Shown: positions 16,861 to 25,434 of the stretch, one piece after another
Position numbering within the stretch: the stretch's first letter is position 1
Layout of the letters: the number at the start of each line of letters is the position of its first letter
Source: DASWYT01 sp965246875
GTDB lineage: Bacteria > Pseudomonadota > Alphaproteobacteria > Micavibrionales > SZUA-601
Direction: 5' to 3'
Assembly: GCA_965246875.1 (NCBI GenBank)
Contig: CBDFFU010000006.1
Coordinates: 62,001 to 126,000 of the forward strand
Length of the DNA: 64,000 bases
Translations under genes and position numbers: made by a program
Notes under the pieces: generated by a model
The model's database searches: none
The model's input: the letters and a program-made list of their open reading frames with translations, nothing else
Told to the model about the DNA's origin: nothing

Positions 16861-17130
16861 TTAACGGTTTCCAAAAGCAGAATACGTTTTTGCTCTGGCC
16901 AACACGGCTTCTGGGGTTGTTCCGAGTATATCAGCCGCCATTTGTGACATTTCACGGCGTCTAACAGCATCCTGTATATAAGGAAGCGAGGAAAAGACAT
17001 GATGAGTTGCCACGGGCAAAGTTGTATCTTGGTTCTCGCTCATTATTTTCAGACCCAAAGCACATTTTGCTTCCCAGTTTGAAACAGGTTCTGCTTTAAT
17101 TATTTTTATTTTTTTGTCGCGTTTGCCCAT
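16861..17130 (-). CDS. Small unrecognised protein, 89 aa
   Basis: No known family. Very basic N-terminus (GKRDKKIKIIK), then a soluble helical C-terminal half. Start ATG at 17130 with a weak GAGA upstream. It is the last of three small leftward genes between DUF484 and xerC, and reads into the terminator at 16797-16841. The last 40 residues (MAADILGTTPEAVLARAKTY) resemble in pattern the end of the neighbouring 77-aa protein (SLEAVNTVAAAYAA), so the two may be distantly related. Confidence 0.5.
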   Translation of the reverse strand: MGKRDKKIKIIKAEPVSNWEAKCALGLKIMSENQDTTLPVATHHVFSSLPYIQDAVRRREMSQMAADILGTTPEAVLARAKTYSAFGNR

Positions 17131-17232
17131 GTGTGTTTCTCAATAAATTTGTCTCAATGAAACTATATGATTAAAACATCAGCTGATTTTGATACCGCTC
17201 ATTTAACTGAATGCCTTTTTCAATGTAAAAAT

Positions 17233-17466
17233 TTAAGCACTTTTACCAGGTGCTGGGGCAGCATAAGCCGCTGCGACTGTATTAACGGCCTCAAGCGACA
17301 TGCCCGTGCTTGTGGCAATGTTGTTAGCAAGTTGATCGCGTAAATCATCAGGCAGCCTACTGTATGATGTATATACATTTTGCGCTGCTTGCGGATTGCC
17401 AGTCGTGCACATAGTGGTCAAACTCTTCATTGCATTGTTGAAAATTATTTGAGATTCAAAGCTCAT
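17233..17466 (-). CDS. Small unrecognised protein, 77 aa
   Basis: No known family. ATG at 17466 with a strong AAAGGAAACAAC ribosome site. The protein is helical and soluble in character, ending in an Ala/Pro-rich tail. Its pattern LRDQLANNIATSTGMSLEAV is loosely like the end of the 89-aa protein downstream. Probably co-transcribed with the two neighbouring small genes. Confidence 0.5.
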   Translation of the reverse strand: MSFESQIIFNNAMKSLTTMCTTGNPQAAQNVYTSYSRLPDDLRDQLANNIATSTGMSLEAVNTVAAAYAAPAPGKSA

Positions 17467-17499
17467 GTTGTTTCCTTTTTGAATATGAGATAAAAACGT

Positions 17500-17769
17500 T
17501 TAGCTAATGCTAAATGCCATTGCAGCGCCTGTTATATGCGGATAATTGTTGTTTTTAGCATTATCATAGATCCGGCGCGCGTGTTTTTGACCCAGTGTAA
17601 AATCAGTTTCTTGACCTTTATTTGTAATGACGCGTGCACCTGTAATTTTGTCGCGTGTGGTATCGAAAAGCATAAGATGCGTTGGGGATGCTGTACCATT
17701 GCAAAATGTAAATTTGTTTTCACCGACATTAGCGATAATTTCAGGATGATTACGATTAACTTGAATCAT
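17500..17769 (-). CDS. Small unrecognised protein, 89 aa
   Basis: No known family. First gene of the leftward trio. ATG at 17769 preceded by GGAGAAATAATA. The protein looks beta-rich in its first half (NKFTFCNGTASPTHLMLFD). A weak promoter (TTGTTG, 17 bases, TAGTAA) can be drawn in the AT-rich region before it, where the xerC leader also lies on the other strand. Confidence 0.5.
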   Translation of the reverse strand: MIQVNRNHPEIIANVGENKFTFCNGTASPTHLMLFDTTRDKITGARVITNKGQETDFTLGQKHARRIYDNAKNNNYPHITGAAMAFSIS

Positions 17770-17902
17770 TATTATTTCTCCATTTATGGTGTTAATTAAA
17801 CTAAAATTACTATAAATCGGTTATATGCGCAACAAAAAATTTCGATTCGGTAAAATAATTTTTGCGAAAAGGTTAATTTTTACCTGTTACGCTTGAATTA
17901 AC

Positions 17903-18868
17903 ATGACAATTCTCATCCTCACCGATCTCACTCCTGTTATCGCCACCTGGCTGGATTGGATCCGGCACGGCAAGCGGCTATCTGTGCATACGGTGCGGGC
18001 TTATCAGCACGACGTGCAGGATTTTCTGGAATTTTTTCAGGCACACCGCGGGCACGCGGTCACCATGGCCGTGCTGGCGGATGCCGAGATCGGCGACTTT
18101 CGCGCCTGGCTGGCGAAACATGCCACAAATGGCATGACCGCCAAAAGCCGGGCACGTTTGGTTTCCAGCCTGCGCCACTTTTTCGTCTGGCTGGACCAGG
18201 CCGGTCATCTGCATAATTCCGCAATCAAGATTTTACGCACTCCGAAATCAGACCACACCTTGCCAAAGCCCTTGACGATTGAAGCCGCCACCGACGTTAT
18301 TCATCATGCCGAAGCCATCGCACGGGACACCTGGATCGGCGCCCGTGACGTGGCCTTGTTAACGTTGTTCTGGGGTGGCGGGTTGCGGATCGACGAGGCG
18401 TTGCAACTCAATCGCGACCAATGGCCCGTGGGCGATGGCGTGACGGGGGGTGATACGATCATGATTACGGGGAAGGGGAACAAGCAGCGGCTGGTGACGA
18501 TTTTGCCGGAGATGCAAATAGCGATGCAGGCCTATTTGCGCGTCTGTCCGGATCAAACCCCGGCGCAACCGCTCTTTATCGGCAAACAGGGCAAACGCCT
18601 TAACCCCGGCGTTGCGCAACGGCAACTCCGCACCATCCGCCAGCAACTGGGCCTGCCGGACACGGTCACGCCACACGCCCTGCGCCATTCCTTCGCCACA
18701 CATTTACTGGTCGACGGCGTCAATATCCGCGTGATTCAGGAACTCCTGGGCCACGCCTCCATCAGCACGACGCAGCGTTATACGGAACTGCATGTGGATG
18801 ATCTGCGGGACTTGATCGACCGGCTGCATCCGCGGTGTCAGATAGAAGAGGGAGCAAAGAAACTTTGA
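17903..18868 (+). CDS. xerC: Tyrosine recombinase XerC
   Basis: Resolves chromosome dimers at dif together with XerD. The N-terminal SAM-like core-binding domain covers about 10-110; the catalytic domain has the Arg in GGLRIDEAL, the lysine in TGKGNKQR, the HALRHSFATHLL box, the histidine in LGHASI and the nucleophile in TTQRYTEL. Length 321 is typical for alphaproteobacterial XerC. The context downstream of DUF484 supports a housekeeping role rather than a phage integrase; no att-like repeats flank it. An 18-base palindrome (18862-18879) overlaps the stop codon. Confidence 0.93.
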   Translation: MTILILTDLTPVIATWLDWIRHGKRLSVHTVRAYQHDVQDFLEFFQAHRGHAVTMAVLADAEIGDFRAWLAKHATNGMTAKSRARLVSSLRHFFVWLDQAGHLHNSAIKILRTPKSDHTLPKPLTIEAATDVIHHAEAIARDTWIGARDVALLTLFWGGGLRIDEALQLNRDQWPVGDGVTGGDTIMITGKGNKQRLVTILPEMQIAMQAYLRVCPDQTPAQPLFIGKQGKRLNPGVAQRQLRTIRQQLGLPDTVTPHALRHSFATHLLVDGVNIRVIQELLGHASISTTQRYTELHVDDLRDLIDRLHPRCQIEEGAKKL

Positions 18869-18926
18869 GGTCTCAAAGTAGTTGACCACTCAGGCTTTTT
18901 ATTTTCTCTGCTTAAATCCCGCTCAT

Positions 18927-18958
18927 AAAAAAATGCCGGGGAGAAACTCCGCCGGCAC
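18927..18958 (-). terminator. Rho-independent terminator of the small lipoprotein gene
   Basis: On the minus strand, TGCCGG-C-GGAG, a TTT loop, CTCC-CCGGCA, then seven Ts. One bulged C; otherwise a clean stem. Confidence 0.85.
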
Positions 18959-18996
18959 TTTCAATTCGCAACTAAGCGAACGAAACGTACGTAAAC

Positions 18997-19158
18997 TTAT
19001 TTACGCAGTGAATCGTTGGCCATAGCTTCGGCACGGTCTGCGCGCTCTTCAGCGGTAGCAGTGGTCGTGTCGGTTGTTTCTTGAGCAGCGTGGCTGGCGC
19101 AAGCAACAACGTTCAAAGATGCAGCAACGAGCATCAAAGCAGCGAGCAAAGTTTTCAT
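18997..19158 (-). CDS. Small lipoprotein, 53 aa
   Basis: Short gene with ATG at 19158 behind AAGGATTATACCT. The signal sequence MKTLLAALMLVAASLNVVAC ends in a lipobox-type VVAC, so Cys20 should be lipidated and the remaining 33 polar residues exposed in the periplasm or at the surface. The mature part is Thr/Ala/Glu-rich. It resembles entericidin-like small lipoproteins in size only. It has its own terminator and a CRP-type site upstream. Confidence 0.75.
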   Translation of the reverse strand: MKTLLAALMLVAASLNVVACASHAAQETTDTTTATAEERADRAEAMANDSLRK

Positions 19159-19520
19159 AGGTATAATCCTTGATCAAGGTTAGTAATAAGAGCGTTTGAA
19201 ATATCTGGCCAGTCACCCGTTAACAGCTTAAAGCCATTACAGGTGTGACCTTTCTCACACCCGTCAGCTAAAGCATGATTCAAGCTCCTGTACAAGACCG
19301 CCAAAGGCTTAATAGGTCAGCAAATGCACTCTGTGACGGAAAAGCCATTACTTGTCACAATTTTGCAACATTCTCGGTAACTGTTTCTTGAGAAATGCCA
19401 CAGGTGCTGTAAGTTAAGGTTTAGAGTGGTCACTGGCCAAAGATTTAACATCGTCTTTAGATGTCGCCGTCACACTTAAGAAATTAGATAAAACACGATA
19501 AACAGGTCATCAGATAGTCA
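19159..19520. other. 362-base intergenic region between lipoprotein and IcmB-like gene
   Basis: Contains the leader of the lipoprotein gene (minus), the CRP-like palindrome at 19242-19261, and the leader of the IcmB-like gene (plus). Just before the latter, bases from about 19420 read in one frame as LAKDLTSSLDVAVTLKKLDK and then stop, with no start codon; this may be a gene remnant or chance. Nothing else was recognised. Confidence 0.4.
19242..19261. promoter_or_regulatory. CRP/FNR-type palindrome
   Basis: GGTGTGA-CCTTTC-TCACACC. The core TGTGA-N6-TCACA matches the enterobacterial CRP consensus in both half-sites. It is centred about 94 bases upstream of the lipoprotein start. Which regulator this organism uses is unknown. 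Confidence 0.5.
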
Positions 19521-22500
19521 ATGCGTTGGTTGGATAAATTTTTAGCGCCTTTTGCGCGGCTGGCGAAACAGCCGCTGGAATCGTTCATTCATCTGGAAAC
19601 GGCCGATGATGCCAATACATTGGTGGCTGAAGACGGATCCTTGCTCAGCTTTATTGCTATCGACGGCAGCCGCCAGATTATTGGCGCCACGGAATACCAG
19701 CGCATCATCGAACAAGGAACGATCAAATTGGGGTCCCGGTTCGACCGGCCCGGTTATGCGCTGCAAGTTGTCTTTATCCGTAACCCGGACCGTATCGGGC
19801 GTGAATTGCGCACCTTGATGAGCGGCAACAAACGCTCGGCCGAAGCGGTCGGCATCGATCTGGACGATCTGATCGACGAAAAAGCCAAGAATTTGCGCCA
19901 TTATCTGGCCTGGGAAGAATGTTATTTTGTGATCTGGACCCGTCCCAGCGCGTTGAACAAACAGGAAATGACGCGCGAGAATGACAAGCGCAAGGATGCC
20001 GTTAAACGCTGGGTCAATGCGCCGAATGCGCAATACCCGAATAACGCTATTGAAGGCTTGCGCACCCGTCATAAAGCTTACATTGCAAACATGACCACCG
20101 CGATTGATGAGCTTGGCATTCAAAGCACATTGCTGGATTGCCATGATGCACTCAAGGTCGTGCGGACTGCGTTGTTCCCGTCCATGACGTCAGACGGCTG
20201 GCGCGCGATTTTACCGGGCGATAAAATTCCGCCCCGCGCGCCCAAGGCACCAAATGATTATTCCGATGTGTTATGGCCATCCTTGCGGCATCAATTATGC
20301 AGCTATGATGCCGAGATCATCTCATCAAACGCCGTGCAAATCGGTAACAAATTGTGGACAGCGGTCGACGTGATCGTGCCGCCGGCCGATCCTACACCAT
20401 TCCCACAACTTATGGCGCGTTTCGTCGAGGCGGATATTCCATTCCGGATTTCCTTTTTGATCGAAGGCGGCGGTGGGCAGGCGCAAACCTTCAAGGAAAT
20501 GTTCGCCAAACTGCTGGCGTTCAGCAATGGCTCAAACCGTCAGGTGCGCGACAGTTTAGAATCCTTGCGTGAAATGGCGCGCGATGAACCGGTCGTCAAA
20601 TTGCGGATCTCAGCTGCGACTTGGGCACCCGAAGGCCGTCGCGATCTTATCGAAGACCGTGCCTCCATTCTGACGCAGGGCATTGAAAGCTGGGGCTACA
20701 CCCAAGTCTCGCAAGTCTCCGGCGATCCGCTGGATGAAGTCATGTCGTCAGTCCCAGGCATTGCCTGTGGTTCCACCGCGCCCGAAGCCATTGCACCACT
20801 CTCTGAAGTCTTGAAAATGCTGCCGTGGCAACGGCCAAGCTCACCGTTCAAAAAAGGCTCGATCTTTTTCCGCTCACCGGATGGCAAGCTCTGGCCGTAT
20901 CAAACGGGAACGAACTTGACGACCACCTGGTTCGATCTGATCTTCGCGCAACCGGGGGCTGGGAAATCGGTCTTGCTCAACACGCTCAATCTGGGCAGTT
21001 GCATGAGTCCCGGGATTTCGCAATTGCCGTATATTGCGATCATCGACATTGGCCCGTCATCGTCGGGCTTGATTTCCCTGATCAAGGAATCGCTGCCGCC
21101 TGAACGCGCGCATGAAGCGGCGCATTACCGTCTGCAAATGACGGCGGAATACGCCATCAATCCGTTCGATACGCAATTGGGCTGCCGCCGCCCGCTGCCG
21201 GATGAACGCAGTTATCTGATTGAATTGATGACCATGTTGTCGACACCACCGGGCCAGGACAAACCGTACGACGGTGTGCCGCAATTGGTAGGGTTCGTCG
21301 TTGATGAAATGTTCCGCTGGCGTGATGATACAACAGCCAGCGGTGAGGCACGTCCGTATTTGCCGCGTGTCGACCAATTGGTTGATCAGGCCTTGTTGGA
21401 TTACAATATTTACCTGCCGCCAGAAGCGACATGGTGGGATGTCGTCGATTGCCTGTTTGAACGTGAATTGATTCATGCGGCATCCATGGCGCAACGTCAT
21501 GCCGTGCCAACACTTGCCGATTCCATTACCGCGGCCCGTCGTCCGCAAATTCGCAGTTTGATGGAAGAAACGCAAATTGGCGGCAGTTCTGAAAATGTCA
21601 TTCATGCGTTTGAGCGGATGATCTCGTCTGCCGTTCGTGAATTGCCGATTTTGTCGGGAATCACAAAATTCGATATCGGCGACACAAAGATTTGCGCCCT
21701 CGATTTGATGGATGTCTCACCGCAAGGCGATGACAGTGCCGATCGTCAGACGGCCATCATGTATATGCTGGCGCGCCATGTCTTGGTGCAAAACTGGTGG
21801 CTGAACGAAGAAGTCATCAAATACATGCATCCGAAATACCGCGCCTACCATGAATCCCGTTTGCGCAAGATCAAGGAATCGCCAAAACGCTTATGCTACG
21901 ACGAATTTCACCGCACCAGCAAATCGCAACAGGTGCGGTCTCAGGTGATCCGCGACGTCCGCGAGGGCCGGAAATGGGGCGTGCAAATCGTTCTATCCTC
22001 GCAGCTCCTCAAAGACTTTGACAATGACATGGTCGACTTAGCAACCGGCGTCTGGATTCTGGGATCTGCTGTGTCCGACAGTGCGGTCCAGGACGCGCGC
22101 GAGCGGTTCAGCTTGAGCGATACAGCGGTGTGGATCATGCGCAACCGCTTGACCGGGCCACGTGCTGGTATCGGCGCGCCCGCGCTCTTTATTCTGGCGA
22201 CGAATGAAGGCCGTTACGAACAGCACCTGATCAACACGCTGGGGCCAGTGGAATTGTGGGCCCTGTCGACATCCTCCGAAGACGTCGCGTTGCGCCGGCG
22301 CATGTATACCAGGCTTGGTGCCAGCCGTGGCCGTCAGGTGTTGGCCGCCAACTTTCCGGGCGGTTCGGCGCGCAACGAAATCAAACGCCGCGTCGATGTC
22401 TACAACGAAGCAGGTGACAATAAACGCGGCACGGTATCCAACGTGGTGGAAGAAATTGCCGGTGAACTGGTGCGGATTTACTCTGACAACATCATGTCCC

Positions 22501-22592
22501 GCATCGGTGTTGACCAACTGGAAGCCGAAAAACCGATCGACCGCGAAGAAGACCGCGAAAGCCGTGTCGAAGCCGTGGTGAATACGGTTTAA
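19521..22592 (+). CDS. icmB: VirB4-like type IV secretion ATPase, IcmB/DotO type
   Basis: 1023-residue ATPase that should energise assembly or transport of a type IV secretion system at the inner membrane. The long N-terminal domain is followed by a Walker A motif AQPGAGKS at about 477-484 and a Walker B-like RLCYDEFHRT near 790, then QIVLSSQLLKDFDNDM, a VirB4/TraC-type block. The length of about 1000 residues and the overall layout fit IcmB/DotO of type IVB (Dot/Icm, I-type) systems better than the 800-residue VirB4. No other secretion gene is in the window, but dot/icm loci are often scattered. The start at 19521 has only a distant AGG. Assignment to the family is firm, to the IcmB branch probable. 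Confidence 0.72.
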   Translation: MRWLDKFLAPFARLAKQPLESFIHLETADDANTLVAEDGSLLSFIAIDGSRQIIGATEYQRIIEQGTIKLGSRFDRPGYALQVVFIRNPDRIGRELRTLMSGNKRSAEAVGIDLDDLIDEKAKNLRHYLAWEECYFVIWTRPSALNKQEMTRENDKRKDAVKRWVNAPNAQYPNNAIEGLRTRHKAYIANMTTAIDELGIQSTLLDCHDALKVVRTALFPSMTSDGWRAILPGDKIPPRAPKAPNDYSDVLWPSLRHQLCSYDAEIISSNAVQIGNKLWTAVDVIVPPADPTPFPQLMARFVEADIPFRISFLIEGGGGQAQTFKEMFAKLLAFSNGSNRQVRDSLESLREMARDEPVVKLRISAATWAPEGRRDLIEDRASILTQGIESWGYTQVSQVSGDPLDEVMSSVPGIACGSTAPEAIAPLSEVLKMLPWQRPSSPFKKGSIFFRSPDGKLWPYQTGTNLTTTWFDLIFAQPGAGKSVLLNTLNLGSCMSPGISQLPYIAIIDIGPSSSGLISLIKESLPPERAHEAAHYRLQMTAEYAINPFDTQLGCRRPLPDERSYLIELMTMLSTPPGQDKPYDGVPQLVGFVVDEMFRWRDDTTASGEARPYLPRVDQLVDQALLDYNIYLPPEATWWDVVDCLFERELIHAASMAQRHAVPTLADSITAARRPQIRSLMEETQIGGSSENVIHAFERMISSAVRELPILSGITKFDIGDTKICALDLMDVSPQGDDSADRQTAIMYMLARHVLVQNWWLNEEVIKYMHPKYRAYHESRLRKIKESPKRLCYDEFHRTSKSQQVRSQVIRDVREGRKWGVQIVLSSQLLKDFDNDMVDLATGVWILGSAVSDSAVQDARERFSLSDTAVWIMRNRLTGPRAGIGAPALFILATNEGRYEQHLINTLGPVELWALSTSSEDVALRRRMYTRLGASRGRQVLAANFPGGSARNEIKRRVDVYNEAGDNKRGTVSNVVEEIAGELVRIYSDNIMSRIGVDQLEAEKPIDREEDRESRVEAVVNTV

Positions 22593-22602
22593 AAAAGTTG
22601 TT

Positions 22603-22724
22603 CGTCATTCCAGGATTTGCGTAGCAAATGTCTGGAATCTCATTTAAAGTTCGCGCCTGAAACAAAAACGAGATTCCAGCGGACCGCCGCCGCGGACTTG
22701 TGCGTCGCGCCATCTGGAATAACG
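22603..22724. repeat. MITE-like palindromic element, 122 bases
   Basis: Terminal inverted repeats CGTCATTCCAG (22603-22613) and CTGGAATAACG (22714-22724) pair with one mismatch. Inside are nested hairpins: CCAG-TTTGC around GTA, and GGAATCTC paired with GAGATTCC. It lies between the IcmB-like gene and the transporter, ends before the transporter ribosome site, and encodes nothing. Confidence 0.75.
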
Positions 22725-22743
22725 GCAATCAAAAGGATAATCC

Positions 22744-23439
22744 GTGACCAATCTGTACTTCATCGCTCTCGTTTTGCTCTGCTATGCCATCCTCTATGTC
22801 GCCAGCATCCGTGGCCGCGAAACGTTGCTGATCACGATGGCGTGTCTCTGCACCATGAGCTTTTTGTTCGCCGCGAAGATTGTAAAAGTCGCCGGATTTC
22901 CTTTGGTACCCAGCGCCCCCTTGATGGCGATCGTCTTTTACAGTGGTACGATCGTGCAGGAGTTTTTTGGTGTGCGTGAAGCGCGTAAAATTCTCTATAT
23001 CAATCTGGGGAGCATGTTGGGCTTTACCAGCCTTGGCCTTCTGGCGCGTTATATGCAGACCTACACACCCTTAGCCGACACCCAACTGCAAGTGGGTCAG
23101 GCCTATGACACGCTAATGGATTTCTTCCCACAAGCGCTGATTGCAGCCTTAGCCGCGTTTACGACATCCTATTTACTCAACGTTATCTTGACGAAAGTGC
23201 TGCACCGCATGACTGGCGACCGGTTTTTCGCCATCCGCAGTTTCATCAGCGTCACGCTGGCGAATTTGTGGGACATTACAGCCTTTGTCTCTTTGGCCTA
23301 TCCATGGAGTGACGGCACCTTGCGCACGATTATCACCACCTGGTTGATGCGTCTGGTCTGCGTGCTGGTAGGTGTTCCCGTCCTTTGGGCCATCAAACGC
23401 CGCTATGCGCAAAAAGGGCTAACAGAAAAACCGGCCTGA
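22744..23439 (+). CDS. Polytopic membrane protein, probable COG1738 (VUT/queuosine precursor) transporter
   Basis: 231 residues with about six hydrophobic segments and a cytoplasmic basic C-terminus (IKRRYAQKG). Segments such as ILTKVLHRMTGDRFFAIRSFISVTLANL, where a charged loop leads into a helix with Arg-Ser and Asn, resemble the YhhQ/VUT transporter family that imports queuosine precursors. The start is GTG at 22744 behind AAGGATAATCC. It follows the IcmB-like gene with only the palindromic element between, so it may share its transcript. The family call is from pattern alone. Confidence 0.5.
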   Translation: MTNLYFIALVLLCYAILYVASIRGRETLLITMACLCTMSFLFAAKIVKVAGFPLVPSAPLMAIVFYSGTIVQEFFGVREARKILYINLGSMLGFTSLGLLARYMQTYTPLADTQLQVGQAYDTLMDFFPQALIAALAAFTTSYLLNVILTKVLHRMTGDRFFAIRSFISVTLANLWDITAFVSLAYPWSDGTLRTIITTWLMRLVCVLVGVPVLWAIKRRYAQKGLTEKPA

Positions 23440-23486
23440 TGAGCAGTGGTTTTATTGAACAAAGTCGAACATCCCAACAACTATTA

Positions 23487-23519
23487 AATATAAATTAAAC
23501 TATTTATTTGATTTATATT
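23487..23519. repeat. AT-only inverted repeat upstream of the methyltransferase
   Basis: AATATAAAT (23487-23495) and ATTTATATT (23511-23519) form nine-base arms around a 15-base loop. It marks the abrupt change from core-like composition to very AT-rich DNA. Could be an operator of the restriction-modification genes or a weak terminator. Confidence 0.4.
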
Positions 23520-23639
23520 AGATGAATTCTATTGTTTAAACACTTGAACGTTAAATTTTATAAAAAGTCTTTCTAAAATCAAAGTATGCATATATAACTA
23601 TGGTTCGGCCCATTATTATGAGATCTAAGGAATTTCTAG

Positions 23640-24590
23640 ATGTCCTTTACATTTATTGATCTCTTTTGTGGAATTGGTGGTTTTCATCAAGCAGCGCATA
23701 TGAATGGCGGTCGATGTGTTTTTGCTTCAGATATTGATCCGGAAGCTAAAAAGGCATATTATTATAATTATAACTTGATGCCATCTGGAGATATAACCCA
23801 AGTTGATCCTAAAATTATACCAAAACATGACATGCTTCTAGCTGGATTCCCATGTCAGCCATTTAGTATAATTGGGCAGAGAAAAGGCTTTGATGACATT
23901 CGAGGCACATTATTTTTTGAAATTGTAAAAATTATTCAAGCGCATAAGCCTCCAATGATTGTGCTTGAAAATGTCAAGCAACTCGCAACGCACGATGGTC
24001 GAAAGACAATTACTAAGATTATAGAAACTTTAGAAAAACTCGGATATAAAATTTCTTGGAAAATTTTAAATGCTTTGCATTTTGGAGTTCCGCAGAAAAG
24101 AGAAAGAACAATTATAGTTGGATTTCTAGATCACAGTATTCAGTTCTCTTGGCCAAAACAGGTCGAGAAATTCAAGCCTTTAGAACAAATATTAGAAAGC
24201 GATGTGCCTGAGAAGCATTATACCAGCACATTAATAAGAAAAAAACGGAACCTTTCGCATAAAAGTAAATTTGATATTGCAATTTGGCATGAGAATAAAA
24301 GCGGAAATATATCTAGTTACCCTTATTCCTGTGCTTTGAGAGCAGGAGCGTCATACAACTATCTTTTGGTTAATGGTGAACGCAGATTAACACCTAGAGA
24401 AATGCTTAGATTGCAGGGTTTTCCAGATAGTTTTAAAATAGTCTGTTCTGATACACAAACACGGAAACAAGCAGGAAACGCAGTGCCAGTTCCTATGATT
24501 CAAGCTGTTATAAAAGAGGTTTTAGATGGATTTTCCCAAACTCAAAGATTCCAAAAGAAAATTGAAGAACGATTTGTATCCGCTGGGTGA
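23640..24590 (+). CDS. DNA (cytosine-5) methyltransferase of a type II system
   Basis: Transfers methyl groups to cytosine C5 to protect the host from its own nuclease. Motifs occur in order: I FIDLFCGIGGF (5-15), IV GFPCQPFS with catalytic Cys72, VI LENV (109-112), VIII QKRERTIIVGF (about 153-163), then the recognition region and IX/X RLQGFPDSF and AGNAVPVPM. At 316 residues the target-recognition domain is short. Start ATG at 23640 follows AAGGAATTTCTAG. Codon use is far more AT-rich than the flanking genes, so it was probably acquired horizontally. Recognition sequence unknown. Confidence 0.93.
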   Translation: MSFTFIDLFCGIGGFHQAAHMNGGRCVFASDIDPEAKKAYYYNYNLMPSGDITQVDPKIIPKHDMLLAGFPCQPFSIIGQRKGFDDIRGTLFFEIVKIIQAHKPPMIVLENVKQLATHDGRKTITKIIETLEKLGYKISWKILNALHFGVPQKRERTIIVGFLDHSIQFSWPKQVEKFKPLEQILESDVPEKHYTSTLIRKKRNLSHKSKFDIAIWHENKSGNISSYPYSCALRAGASYNYLLVNGERRLTPREMLRLQGFPDSFKIVCSDTQTRKQAGNAVPVPMIQAVIKEVLDGFSQTQRFQKKIEERFVSAG

Positions 24591-25269
24591 GTTCTCAAGT
24601 GATATAATTCTTCAAATTGGAAAATGGATTGTTTATAGTTTTTCAGTCGGAAAAGCAGATATTAATGGTGAAGACTGGGGCGATATTTTTGCTAAATCAA
24701 TTGATGCAAATCACTTATCTAAACCTGTTAGATTAGCAGATGTAGTTAAGGAAGGTCTTTCCTGGTCAGTAAAAAGTGTAAAGAATATCAAGCCACATTC
24801 TTGTAATGGTAAAAGCATACGCATTATATCTGGAAGAAATTCTCCTGACTATTCATATGGGATACAAAATCCACATGATGATCCACAAGCTACGGGAACA
24901 GCTGTTCTTGGAATTTGGAATGAGCGTGTAAATATAGCGTTGGACAACTTTGATCGATTAAGATCAGCAATTTTAATTAGAAATTTCGATACTTTAGATT
25001 TTACTTTGTTTGAAGATGAGACTAGCCGCTTTCCAACGAATGAGTATAGATGGGAAGTTAATAAGAATGGTAATTTAGAAGGATTTAATAGAACATCTAA
25101 TGATCATAAATTTACATGGCAACCACATGGGTCACAATTTACAATCAAACATACAGTGCCATTATCTGCTATAAGATTTTCAGTTAAACGACCGCCCACT
25201 CTTAACTTTATTGATACACTAGACCAAATTGGCTTTGACCCATCTTGGATTGTGATCAAAAAAGAGTAG
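24526..25269 (+). CDS. Probable type II restriction endonuclease
   Basis: Overlaps the methyltransferase gene by 65 bases in another frame and shares its low GC, as expected for the partner nuclease. The 247-residue protein has no membrane segment. A possible PD-(D/E)XK core is LADVVKEGLSWSVKSVKN, where an acidic residue precedes a buried strand and a lysine, followed by SIRIISGRNSPDY; the exact catalytic residues are uncertain. The call rests mainly on operon context. Confidence 0.6.
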   Translation: MDFPKLKDSKRKLKNDLYPLGEFSSDIILQIGKWIVYSFSVGKADINGEDWGDIFAKSIDANHLSKPVRLADVVKEGLSWSVKSVKNIKPHSCNGKSIRIISGRNSPDYSYGIQNPHDDPQATGTAVLGIWNERVNIALDNFDRLRSAILIRNFDTLDFTLFEDETSRFPTNEYRWEVNKNGNLEGFNRTSNDHKFTWQPHGSQFTIKHTVPLSAIRFSVKRPPTLNFIDTLDQIGFDPSWIVIKKE

Positions 25270-25343
25270 AATATATATTCCATAATAATGATTGATAAAT
25301 CAAGCTTTATCGATCATGGTTTTAAGCAAATTCAACTATTCTC

Positions 25344-25403
25344 TTGCCAAAACCGCCATTCAACCCTATAAAAGCTTTAGCACTCGCCGACAGGGAGTGC
25401 TAA
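25344..25403 (+). promoter_or_regulatory. groESL promoter with perfect CIRCE operator
   Basis: Promoter TTGCCA (25344-25349), 17 bases, TATAAA (25367-25372). It is followed by CIRCE: TTAGCACTC (25377-25385), nine bases, GAGTGCTAA (25395-25403), both arms perfect. Repression by HrcA and induction by heat shock follow from established knowledge of this element. Confidence 0.95.
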
Positions 25404-25434
25404 TCTCTCACTCATATCACAAAGGAACACGGAC

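Noticed and set aside
17903..18868. Tyrosine recombinase as a phage or island integrase
   Set aside because: Length, motifs and the DUF484 neighbour identify housekeeping XerC, and no att-like direct repeats or tRNA were found next to it.
18862..18879. Palindrome ACTTTGAG-GT-CTCAAAGT at the xerC stop as a terminator
   Set aside because: The two-base loop is too short and no T run follows; it may be chance or a protein-binding site.
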